Assembly (NCBI GenBank): GCA_964565715.1
Contig: CAZMGG010000019.1
Span: 1-58,600 of the forward strand
Reading direction: 5' to 3'
From: CAZMGG01 sp964565715
GTDB lineage: Bacteria; Planctomycetota; UBA1135; UBA2386
Length of the DNA stretch: 58,600 nucleotides
Of the stretch, positions 50,966 through 58,600 are shown piece by piece. The notes under the pieces are model-generated. The model saw only the letters and a program-made list of their open reading frames with translations. It was not told the origin of the DNA and ran no database searches. Position numbers and translations under genes: made by a program. Positions within the stretch are counted from its first letter, which is position 1. Every line of letters starts with the position of its first letter.

Positions 50966-52784
<1,819 letters not shown>

Positions 52785-52788
<4 letters not shown>

Positions 52789-53273
52789 GCCTCGTCTCCG
52801 AGCAGGTCGGCCAGCGCCTTCCGGTGGTACTGCACCTGGTGCAGGGCGGTGGCCGCCTGGTCGGCGTCCCGCTCGTGCAGGGCGCGGGCGACGGTGGCCA
52901 GCGTCGCCTCGATCTGCGCGCGCAGGCGGCGTTCGAGCTCGGCGGCGTCGGGGCCGGGGGCGGTGGCGGCCACCTGCTCGGCCTGCTCCAGGGCGTCGAG
53001 CAGGAAGTCCGGGTCGAGCTTCTGGTTGCGGTCCATCGCCGCCGGGTCGAGCAGATCGACCAGCAGGCGGGCGCGGGCGAACGGATCGCGCAGGGCGCGA
53101 TAGGCGTCGTTCACCTCCGCCGAGCGCTGCAGGACGGCGACGCAGTCCTGGCCCTCGCCGTGCAGGTGATCGGGGTGGCAGTCGCGGGACAGCTTGAGGT
53201 AGCGCTGCTCCAGCAGGGTCTCGTCGAGGTCGAGCTGGGCGGGGACGCCGAGGACGGCGAACGGATTGGCCAT
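52785..53273 (-). CDS. hscB: HscB, J-domain co-chaperone of the Isc system
   Basis: 162 residues from ATG at 53273. N-terminal J-domain begins NPFAVLGVPAQLDLDE, with the key HPD in SRDCHPDHLHG, then a C-terminal three-helix domain that would bind IscU (AELERRLRAQIEATLATVARAL). HscB stimulates HscA ATPase and delivers IscU. It overlaps hscA by four bases and follows iscA by 12 bp, so the genes are translated together. Confidence 0.92.
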
Positions 53274-53285
53274 GACGCGGGCGGT

Positions 53286-53666
53286 CTAGACGCTGAACGA
53301 GGTGCCGCAGCCGCAGGTGGTCTTGGCCGCCGGGTTGCGGAAGACGAAGCCGCGGTCGAGCAGGCCGTCGTTGAAGTCGAGGATGGTGCCGGCCATGAAG
53401 AACTCGGACTTCTTGTCGATCACCAGCTTGATGCCGTGCTCCTCGAAGGACAGGTCGAACTCGGTGGGGCCGTCACGGTCGAAGTCGAGCACGTAGGTGA
53501 AGCCGGAGCAGCCGCCGCCCTTGGCACCGATCCGCACCCAGGCGTCGGCGAGCTGGTTCTCACCGATCACGCGCTGGATCTCCCTGGCGGCCCGCTCGGT
53601 GACCTCGATGCCGCGCTTGGGCTTCGGCTTCGGCTCGGCGGGGGTGGTGGTCTTGCTGTCGCTCAT
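53286..53666 (-). CDS. iscA: IscA/ErpA-type Fe-S carrier
   Basis: 126 residues from ATG at 53666. The HesB/IscA fold is shown by RIGAKGGGCSGFTYVLDF and by the C-terminal CGCGTSF, which supply the three conserved Cys. A Pro/Lys-rich N-terminal extension (TTPAEPKPKPKRG) precedes the core. A-type carriers receive clusters from IscU and pass them to apo-proteins. The gene sits between iscU and hscB, as in proteobacterial isc operons. Confidence 0.93.
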   Translation of the reverse strand: MSDSKTTTPAEPKPKPKRGIEVTERAAREIQRVIGENQLADAWVRIGAKGGGCSGFTYVLDFDRDGPTEFDLSFEEHGIKLVIDKKSEFFMAGTILDFNDGLLDRGFVFRNPAAKTTCGCGTSFSV

Positions 53667-53686
53667 CGGTTCTCCTCGGCGGCACG

Positions 53687-54124
53687 TCAGGCGGGCCTGC
53701 CGGCGTCCGCCGGCGCCGGGGACTGCTGCGCCTGGCCTTCTTGCTGGCCCTGCTTGCTGCGGTAGTCGGCGATCGCCGCCTTGATCGCGTCCTCGGCCAG
53801 CACCGAGCAGTGGATCTTGACCGGCGGCAGGCTCAGCTCCTCGACGATCTGGGTGTTCTTGATCTGCTCGGCCTGGTCGATGCGGGCGCCCTTCAACCAC
53901 TCGGTGGCCAGCGACGACGACGCGATCGCCGAGCCGCAGCCGTAGGTCTTGAACTTGGCGTCGAGGATCTGGCCGTCCTTGCCGACCTTGATCTGCAGCT
54001 TCATCACGTCGCCGCACTCCGGCGCGCCGACCACGCCAGTGCCGACGTCGGGCGCGTTCTTGTCGAGGGAGCCCACGTTGCGCGGGTTGTTGTAGTGATC
54101 GAGGACCTTGTCGCTGTAGGCCAT
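53687..54124 (-). CDS. iscU: IscU, Fe-S scaffold protein
   Basis: 145 residues from ATG at 54124. All three ligand Cys are in place: GAPECGDVMKLQI (with the Asp that lowers cluster stability), YGCGSAIASSS and KIHCSVLAEDAI. The HscA-recognition motif LPPVK is also present. A Gln/Ala/Pro-rich tail of about 15 residues extends past the usual end. It assembles 2Fe-2S and 4Fe-4S clusters using sulfur from IscS. It is 46 bp downstream of iscS. Confidence 0.96.
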   Translation of the reverse strand: MAYSDKVLDHYNNPRNVGSLDKNAPDVGTGVVGAPECGDVMKLQIKVGKDGQILDAKFKTYGCGSAIASSSLATEWLKGARIDQAEQIKNTQIVEELSLPPVKIHCSVLAEDAIKAAIADYRSKQGQQEGQAQQSPAPADAGRPA

Positions 54125-54170
54125 GGTGGTTCTCGTGGGTTCTTGTGTTCGGTGGTTCGCGGGTGGTGGG

Positions 54171-55397
54171 CTAGTGGACGGTCCACTTCACCTTGGACAG
54201 GTCGACGCCCTCCTGGACCATCTCCCAGAGGGGCGACATTTCGCGCAGGCGCAGGACCTCCCGCGCCACCTTGTCGGCGGCGAAGTCGACCTCGGCCTCG
54301 GTGGTGAAGCGGCCGAGCGAGAAGCGGATCGAGCTGTGGGCCAGCTCGTCGCCGAGGCCAAGGCCCTTCAGCACGTAGCTGGGCTCCAGGCTGGCGGAAG
54401 TGCAGGCCGAGCCCGACGAAACCGCCAGTTCCTTGGTGCCCATGATGAGCGACTCGCCCTCGACGTAGGGGAACGAGATGTTGGTGAGGTGCGGCAGGCG
54501 GGCCTGCGGGTCGCCGTTCACCACCGCATCGGGGATCTGCCGCAGCAGCCGGGCCTGCAGGCGGTCGCGCAGGGCCTGCAGGCGCGGGATCTCCTGGGCC
54601 TGCTCGGCCTTGCAGAGACGCGCCGCCTCGCCCATGCCGACGATGCCGGCGACGTTGAGGGTGCCGGACCGCATGCCGCGCTCGTGGCCGCCGCCGTCCA
54701 TCTGCGCGGTGAGGCGCACGCGCGGGTTCTTGCGGCGCACGTAGAGGGCGCCGACGCCCTTCGGTCCGTAGAACTTGTGCGCCGACAGCGACAGCAGGTC
54801 GATGTGCTGCGCCTCGACGTCGATCGGGATCTTGCCGATCGCCTGGGTGGCGTCGGTGTGGAACAGGACGCCCTTCTTCTTGCAGAGGGCGCCGATCTCG
54901 GCGATCGGGTGCAGGGTGCCGATCTCGTTGTTGGCGGCCATCAGCGACACCAGGATGGTGTCCTCGCCGATCGCCGCCTCCAGCTCGGCGAGGTCGACGT
55001 GGCCCTGGCGGTCCACCGACAGCCAGGTCACCCGGCAGCCCTCGGCCTCCAGGCGCTTCAGCGGGTCGATCACCGCCTTGTGCTCGGTGATGCAGGAGAT
55101 CAGGTGCCGGCCCTTCTGGGCGTACATCTCGGCCACGCCCTTGATCGCCAGGTTGTTGGCCTCGGTCGAGCCCGAGGTCCAGACGATCTCCTTGGGGTGG
55201 GCCGAGATCAGGTCGGCGACGTGCTGGCGTGCCTCCTCGACGGCGGCCTCGGCGGTCCAGCCGAACGAGTGGCTGCGGCTGGCGGCGTTGCCGAAGGCAT
55301 CGGTGAAGAACGGCAGCATGCGCTGCACGACCCGCGGGTCGCACGGCGTCGTCGCGCTGTAGTCGAGGTAGATCGGGAGCTTCACGGCGGTCGTCAT
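54171..55397 (-). CDS. iscS: IscS, cysteine desulfurase
   Basis: 408 residues from ATG at 55397. PLP-binding features (SGSTEANN, ISCITEHKAV, HTDATQAIGKIP) and the Schiff-base Lys in LSAHKFYGPKG are present. The catalytic Cys lies in SSGSACTSASLEP, the long loop typical of IscS. It takes sulfur from cysteine to IscU. It starts only four bases after the iscR stop, so the two share a transcript. Confidence 0.97.
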   Translation of the reverse strand: MTTAVKLPIYLDYSATTPCDPRVVQRMLPFFTDAFGNAASRSHSFGWTAEAAVEEARQHVADLISAHPKEIVWTSGSTEANNLAIKGVAEMYAQKGRHLISCITEHKAVIDPLKRLEAEGCRVTWLSVDRQGHVDLAELEAAIGEDTILVSLMAANNEIGTLHPIAEIGALCKKKGVLFHTDATQAIGKIPIDVEAQHIDLLSLSAHKFYGPKGVGALYVRRKNPRVRLTAQMDGGGHERGMRSGTLNVAGIVGMGEAARLCKAEQAQEIPRLQALRDRLQARLLRQIPDAVVNGDPQARLPHLTNISFPYVEGESLIMGTKELAVSSGSACTSASLEPSYVLKGLGLGDELAHSSIRFSLGRFTTEAEVDFAADKVAREVLRLREMSPLWEMVQEGVDLSKVKWTVH

Positions 55398-55401
55398 CGG
55401 G

Positions 55402-55878
55402 TCACCGCAGGGCGCCCACGCCCTTCGGCGCGAGCCCGCAGAGTTCGTCGAGCTTGATGCGATGGAACAGATCGGCGATCCGCTCGTGGACCACCCGCAT
55501 CGGGTTCTTGGTGGGGCAGAAGTCGATCAGGGTGCAGGCGTCGGCGGCGGCGTGGGCGGCGCCGCCGAGCTTGCGGATGCAGTCAACCAGCTGGAAGGGG
55601 CCGTCGATCACGCCGAGGATGCGGGCCAGCGACACCTCGGCGGGCGGCAGCGCCAGCCGGTAGCCGCCCTTCAGGCCGCGCACCGACTCCAGCAGGCCGG
55701 CGCGGGCGAAGTCCTTGAGCAGGTTGGCCACCACCGACTTGTTGAGACCGGCCTGCTGGGCGATCTGCTGCGCGCTGACCACCGAATCGGCCTCCGGGCC
55801 GCCCGGATAGGCGCCTTCCCGGGCGATGGTGCCCAGCAGGAAGAGCGCGTAGTCGGCTTTCTTGGAGATGCGCAGCAT
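55402..55878 (-). CDS. iscR: IscR, Rrf2-family Fe-S regulator
   Basis: 158 residues from ATG at 55878. Rrf2 winged helix (SKKADYALFLLGTIA, AQQIAQQAGLNKSVVANLLKDFARAGLLESVRGLKGGY in parts) followed by the cluster-binding segment with three Cys (VDCIRKL, DACTLIDFC) and FCPTKNPMRVVHERI. Family members bind a 2Fe-2S cluster and repress the isc operon when clusters are plentiful. Head of the operon iscR-S-U-A-hscB-hscA-fdx. Direct repeats GGCTCTTTC lie in its upstream region. Confidence 0.93.
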   Translation of the reverse strand: MLRISKKADYALFLLGTIAREGAYPGGPEADSVVSAQQIAQQAGLNKSVVANLLKDFARAGLLESVRGLKGGYRLALPPAEVSLARILGVIDGPFQLVDCIRKLGGAAHAAADACTLIDFCPTKNPMRVVHERIADLFHRIKLDELCGLAPKGVGALR

Positions 55879-55960
55879 GTCGCGTGGCAGTCGGTCCGGG
55901 CGGCTCCTGGTGGGATGGTCCGCCGCCGGTCGAAGGGGTCCGAAAGTAACCCTGGATTGG

Positions 55961-56008
55961 GGCTCTTTCAAGGCATCGGCGGAAAGCGCCCCGGACAAAG
56001 GCTCTTTC
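55961..56008. promoter_or_regulatory. Direct repeats GGCTCTTTC in the iscR-ygfZ divergent region
   Basis: GGCTCTTTC occurs at 55961-55969 and 56000-56008, 39 bp apart (close to four helical turns), within the 162-bp region between the divergent starts of iscR (55878) and ygfZ (56041). This is a natural position for an autoregulatory site of IscR acting on both genes. The exact IscR consensus was not matched. Confidence 0.4.
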
Positions 56009-56040
56009 GCCAAACCCCGCTGGCAGGGAAGGTAGCGACG

Positions 56041-56955
56041 ATGACGACCCTCGCTCAGGTGCGCGACCGGCTGCTGGCCGGCGGGCCGTTCCGGCGCGAC
56101 GACGGGGCCCGGGCCCTGCTGGCGGTGCGCGGCCGCGACGCCGCCGACTTCCTGCAACGGCTGTGCAGCCAGGACGTGGCGGCGCTGGGCCCGGGCGGGC
56201 TGCGGCCGGCGGCGTTCCTCGATCCGAAGGGCCGGCTGCAGCACACCTGTCTGCTCGGGCGCGGCCAGGACGGGTTCTGGCTGGAGACGCATCCCGACCA
56301 GCGCGAGGGCCTGCTCGCCCTGCTCGACCGCTACCACTTCACCGAGAAGGTGCAGTTCGAGGCCGGGCCCGCGGGCTGTGCCGAGTGGATCGGCGGCGAC
56401 CTGCCGGCGGCGGTGGCGGCCGGCGTGGAGGACGGCGGCGACGGCGTGCGGATCGCGTTCGCCCGCCGCGGCGTCGCCTTCGTCCGCGGCTACGGCGCGG
56501 TGGCGGACGGCGTGCCGGCGGGCGCGGCGCCGCTGGCGGCGGAACGGGCGGAGCTGCTCGGCATGCTGGCCGGCCTGGTGCGGGTCGGCGTCGACTCCGA
56601 GCCGGCGACGCTGGCGCTGGAGGCGGACCTCGACGACCACCTCTCGCGCAGCAAGGGCTGCTACACCGGGCAGGAGATCGTTGCGCGCATCGACACCTAT
56701 GGTCACGTCAACCGCCGGCTCGTGCTGCTGTGGCTCCCTGGCGAGGGCGCGATCCCGGCGCCGGTGCCGCTGTGCGAGCCCGAGGACGGCGTGCCGGTGG
56801 GGCGGGTGATGCGGGCCCTGCCATTGCCGGGTGGCGTGGATGGTCGCGGCGGGCGGCTCGGTCTCGGCTACCTGCCGAAGGATTACTGGGCGGTCGGCAC
56901 GGCCCTTCGCCTCGGCGACGAGCACGGCCCGATGGTGATGGTGCTGGGGTTCTAA
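56041..56955 (+). CDS. ygfZ: YgfZ/GcvT-like folate-binding Fe-S repair protein
   Basis: 304 residues from ATG at 56041. The YgfZ signature K-G-C-Y-x-G-Q-E is present as SKGCYTGQEIVARIDTYGHVNRRL (shortened here), together with the GcvT-like N-terminal fold (LLAVRGRDAADFLQRLCSQDV, AFLDPKGRLQHTCLL). YgfZ uses tetrahydrofolate and its conserved Cys in maintaining certain 4Fe-4S enzymes. Its divergence from the isc operon fits a shared Fe-S role. It converges with a small lipoprotein gene, the two stop codons overlapping by four bases. Confidence 0.93.
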   Translation: MTTLAQVRDRLLAGGPFRRDDGARALLAVRGRDAADFLQRLCSQDVAALGPGGLRPAAFLDPKGRLQHTCLLGRGQDGFWLETHPDQREGLLALLDRYHFTEKVQFEAGPAGCAEWIGGDLPAAVAAGVEDGGDGVRIAFARRGVAFVRGYGAVADGVPAGAAPLAAERAELLGMLAGLVRVGVDSEPATLALEADLDDHLSRSKGCYTGQEIVARIDTYGHVNRRLVLLWLPGEGAIPAPVPLCEPEDGVPVGRVMRALPLPGGVDGRGGRLGLGYLPKDYWAVGTALRLGDEHGPMVMVLGF

Positions 56956-57401
56956 CGCCCCTGCTCCGCACGGTCCGGGAACCATTCGTGGAAGCGGCCG
57001 AGGTGCTGGCGCAGGCTGCCCAGCGCCGCCCGCCGCGCGTCCAGGCTGCCTTCCTCGCGGAGCGTTCGCACCAGCGGCAGCAGTTCGTCGAGCCAGACGT
57101 GCAGCTGGTCGTGATCCGGTCCGGTCATCGTGCAGCCGCGGATCAGGGCATCGATCTCGTCCTGCAGCGCGGTGCCGAGGGCGGTGAAGGGCGCCGGATC
57201 GGTGGCGGTGAGCGGAGGAACCCGGTCGGCGAGGACCTTCTCCATGGCGGCGATCGCCGCGTGCGTGTGGTCGTCGGCGCGCCACGGACCGGTCCGGTCG
57301 GGGGCTTCGCCGCGGCAGCCGCACAGGACGACGAGGCCGGTCATCACGAGGCAGGCAGGAGAGAGGCGGGCAAGACGGGCCCAGGGCATCGGGGAGTGCA
57401 T
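56952..57401 (-). CDS. Small lipoprotein of unknown function
   Basis: About 149 residues from ATG at 57401 (an ATG at 57389 is also possible). Signal sequence ACLVMTGLVVLCGC with a lipobox ending at the Cys of LCGC. The rest is mostly helical and His-rich (DDHTHAAIAAMEKVL, MTGPDHDQLHVWLDELL, LRQHLGRFHEWF), resembling a small helical-bundle protein. Whether the His residues bind a metal or haem is unknown. I see no family motif. Confidence 0.6.
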   Translation of the reverse strand: MHSPMPWARLARLSPACLVMTGLVVLCGCRGEAPDRTGPWRADDHTHAAIAAMEKVLADRVPPLTATDPAPFTALGTALQDEIDALIRGCTMTGPDHDQLHVWLDELLPLVRTLREEGSLDARRAALGSLRQHLGRFHEWFPDRAEQGR

Positions 57402-57463
57402 GGGCTGGCTGTAGAGCAGCGGCCGCGGCGCCGACACCGGGCCGAACTGCGCAGCCGCCGCGG

Positions 57464-58345
57464 CTACCGGCCGAGCCGCAGGTCGATGGCGTTGAGCAGC
57501 TGGAAGGTCACGCCCGGCCCGCTGGCCTCCAATCGCAGTCCCTGGGTGCTGACCAGGAAGTCGAGCCACTGTGGGCCGTTCGGGATCGGCACCGACCACG
57601 ACGGCCCGCCGGCCACCAGCACCGGCGCGGGGCTGGACTGCACCAGGACTTCGCCGCCGAGCAGCGGCGTGCCCGGGTCGGGGCCGTTGGCGAAGGCGAG
57701 GTAGGTGAGGATCGTGTTGGGAGTGGTGGCGATCTGGCTCTGCCAGTTGCTACCCAGGATCGGCCGGGTCTGGCAGGTGTATGCCACCGGGTTGATGCCG
57801 GTGCCGTTGCGCGAGCGGCAGTAGGCGCCGGCGTGGTTGAAGGCCAGCGTGTCGACGTTGAAGTCGCTGACGAAGTCGAGCTGCAGTTCGTCGAACACCG
57901 TGTTCCGCCAGCCGAAGTAGTTGTTGGTCTGCGATTGGTTCGACAGGTTGCTGAACGTGTCGACGACGGTGGCGCCGAGCATGGCGCGGAACACCGACGG
58001 CTGGCTGGTGCCGATCTGGTGGTAGACGAAGCTCAGGTCGCTGATCGGGGTCTGGAAGCGGATGCGGAGCGTGTTCGGCTGGCCGGCGCCGAAGTCGTTG
58101 GTGAGGAAGCCGCCGATGAGGTTGTTGGACACGCCGGTGGTGAAGTAGCTGGCGTGGGTGATGGTGAGGCCGGGGATCTGGGTGGTGATCGGCGTGAAGT
58201 TCGGCAGGAGGTTGGCGCCGAAGTCGATCACCTGGGCCGGATTGGCGAGGCCGGTGGCCTGCGCGATGATCCGCTGGCCCGGGGCGGCGGCGAGGGAGAG
58301 GAGGGCGAGGGTGGTGAAGCAGGCGGGCAGGGCGGTGCGGCGCAT
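57464..58345 (-). CDS. Secreted protein with shared C-terminal beta module
   Basis: 293 residues from ATG at 58345. Signal peptide ends LSLAAAPGQ. The N-terminal half (VIDFGANLLPNFTPITTQIPGL, NNLIGGFLTNDFG, RIRFQTPISDLSFVYHQ, FRAMLGATVVDTFSN) reads as a beta-sandwich domain common in planctomycete secreted proteins. The C-terminal half contains YTCQTRPIL, LTYLAFANGPDPG, WSVPIPNGPQWLDFLVSTQGLRL in parts, and the terminal AIDLRLGR, related to the shared module. Role unknown. It diverges from the incomplete frame at 58471. Confidence 0.72.
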   Translation of the reverse strand: MRRTALPACFTTLALLSLAAAPGQRIIAQATGLANPAQVIDFGANLLPNFTPITTQIPGLTITHASYFTTGVSNNLIGGFLTNDFGAGQPNTLRIRFQTPISDLSFVYHQIGTSQPSVFRAMLGATVVDTFSNLSNQSQTNNYFGWRNTVFDELQLDFVSDFNVDTLAFNHAGAYCRSRNGTGINPVAYTCQTRPILGSNWQSQIATTPNTILTYLAFANGPDPGTPLLGGEVLVQSSPAPVLVAGGPSWSVPIPNGPQWLDFLVSTQGLRLEASGPGVTFQLLNAIDLRLGR

Positions 58346-58404
58346 GGCGTGGCGGGGGGGCTGGTGAGGCAGGCGAGGGATGCTAGCACGGCCGCCGACG
58401 GCGC

Positions 58405-58431
58405 CACCGCCGCGGCGAAGCCGCGGCGGTG
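58405..58431. repeat. Perfect 12-bp hairpin with GAA loop and adjacent short repeats
   Basis: CACCGCCGCGGC (58405-58416), loop GAA, GCCGCGGCGGTG (58420-58431). It is directly followed by tandem copies of a GACGCGGCGGT-like unit. Further right, TTGCG (58519-58523) and CGCAA (58531-58535) flank ATTAGTG, another short inverted repeat. The stretch 58346-58600 otherwise holds only the possible start of a gene at 58471. Confidence 0.6.
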
Positions 58432-58470
58432 ACGCGGCGGTGACGCGCCGCCTCGGCGACGCCGCCGCGC

Positions 58471-58600
58471 ATGACCTCGCCGCAACGCGCGCAACGCAAC
58501 CCCATTGTGGATGCGAAGTTGCGATTAGTGCGCAATCAAGTTGCCGCCCCGCGGCGGCGCCCCGGCGCCCCCGCCGGGGCGCGCGAGGCCCAACACTCCA
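58471..58600 (+). CDS. Possible start of a gene cut by the right edge
   Basis: ATG at 58471 opens a frame with no stop to the end of the window: MTSPQRAQRNPIVDAKLRL then VRNQVAAP and an Arg/Ala/Pro-rich stretch. The first part has a less GC-biased codon use than random shadows in this DNA, but only 43 codons are visible and no family can be named. Confidence 0.25.
   Translation, partial: MTSPQRAQRNPIVDAKLRLVRNQVAAPRRRPGAPAGAREAQHS

Noticed and set aside
58405..58445. Possible CRISPR-like array from the GACGCGGCGGT repeats
   Set aside because: The units are adjacent and very short, with no spacers and no cas genes.
58500..58540. A TTGTGGAT-like DnaA box and possible replication origin
   Set aside because: Only one weak match, no cluster of boxes, no AT-rich unwinding region and no dnaA or dnaN nearby.

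Overview
This window is about 58.6 kb of very GC-rich DNA from what looks like a member of the Planctomycetota. The evidence is a DUF1501/DUF1800 gene pair, an ECF sigma factor translationally coupled to a Ser/Thr kinase with an FGE-sulfatase tail, FG-GAP, Kelch and PKD secreted proteins, and few Shine-Dalgarno sequences. A run of 10 N inside the fhs gene points to a draft or metagenome scaffold. The exact lineage is inference.

Layout. 1-5.6 kb: partial secreted metallophosphoesterase, a RecC, and a NapH/NosR/CcoG-like polyferredoxin with a TPR-like tail (all minus). 5.7-9.5 kb: two secreted proteins and a methyltransferase-like protein. 9.6-13.5 kb: a divergent metal-handling locus with a ZIP transporter fused to a YraQ/ArsP-type permease with a His-rich tail, a small His/Cys-rich exported protein, and a His-rich outer-membrane barrel-like protein. 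13.5-18.3 kb: secreted proteins around a nitroreductase. 18.3-24.2 kb: KDPG-type aldolase (no clean stop codon), then qNOR-DUF1800-DUF1501 in a tight run. 24.4-32.4 kb: two tandem paralogues of an unrecognised exported family and a giant beta-repeat protein with exact 771-bp internal periodicity. 32.6-37.7 kb: kinase plus sigma factor, divergent from a cholesterol-dependent-cytolysin-like lipoprotein. 37.8-42.5 kb: nucleotidyltransferase remnant, fhs (with the gap), a small ORF coupled to a DsrE-like protein, and transketolase. 42.6-48.5 kb: secreted lectin-like and PKD/LamG proteins and an unusual SDR. 48.6-50.5 kb: a compositionally different three-gene island (sigma-like factor, membrane protein, Cys-rich exported protein). 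50.6-57 kb: a complete isc operon (iscR-iscS-iscU-iscA-hscB-hscA-fdx) divergent from ygfZ. 57-58.6 kb: a small lipoprotein, another secreted protein, and a structured intergenic region.

Main themes. At least six, probably eight, otherwise unrelated exported proteins end in what looks like the same beta-rich C-terminal module, suggesting a common surface or secretion signal. The most promising new biology is (1) the CDC-like pore-former lipoprotein in which the membrane-binding domain 4 appears replaced by Fn3-like and beta/gamma-crystallin-like domains, and (2) the ZIP-permease fusion locus. The isc operon with YgfZ, qNOR and the polyferredoxin indicate substantial Fe-S and redox chemistry. 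All assignments come from reading the sequence and family knowledge; no database search was run.
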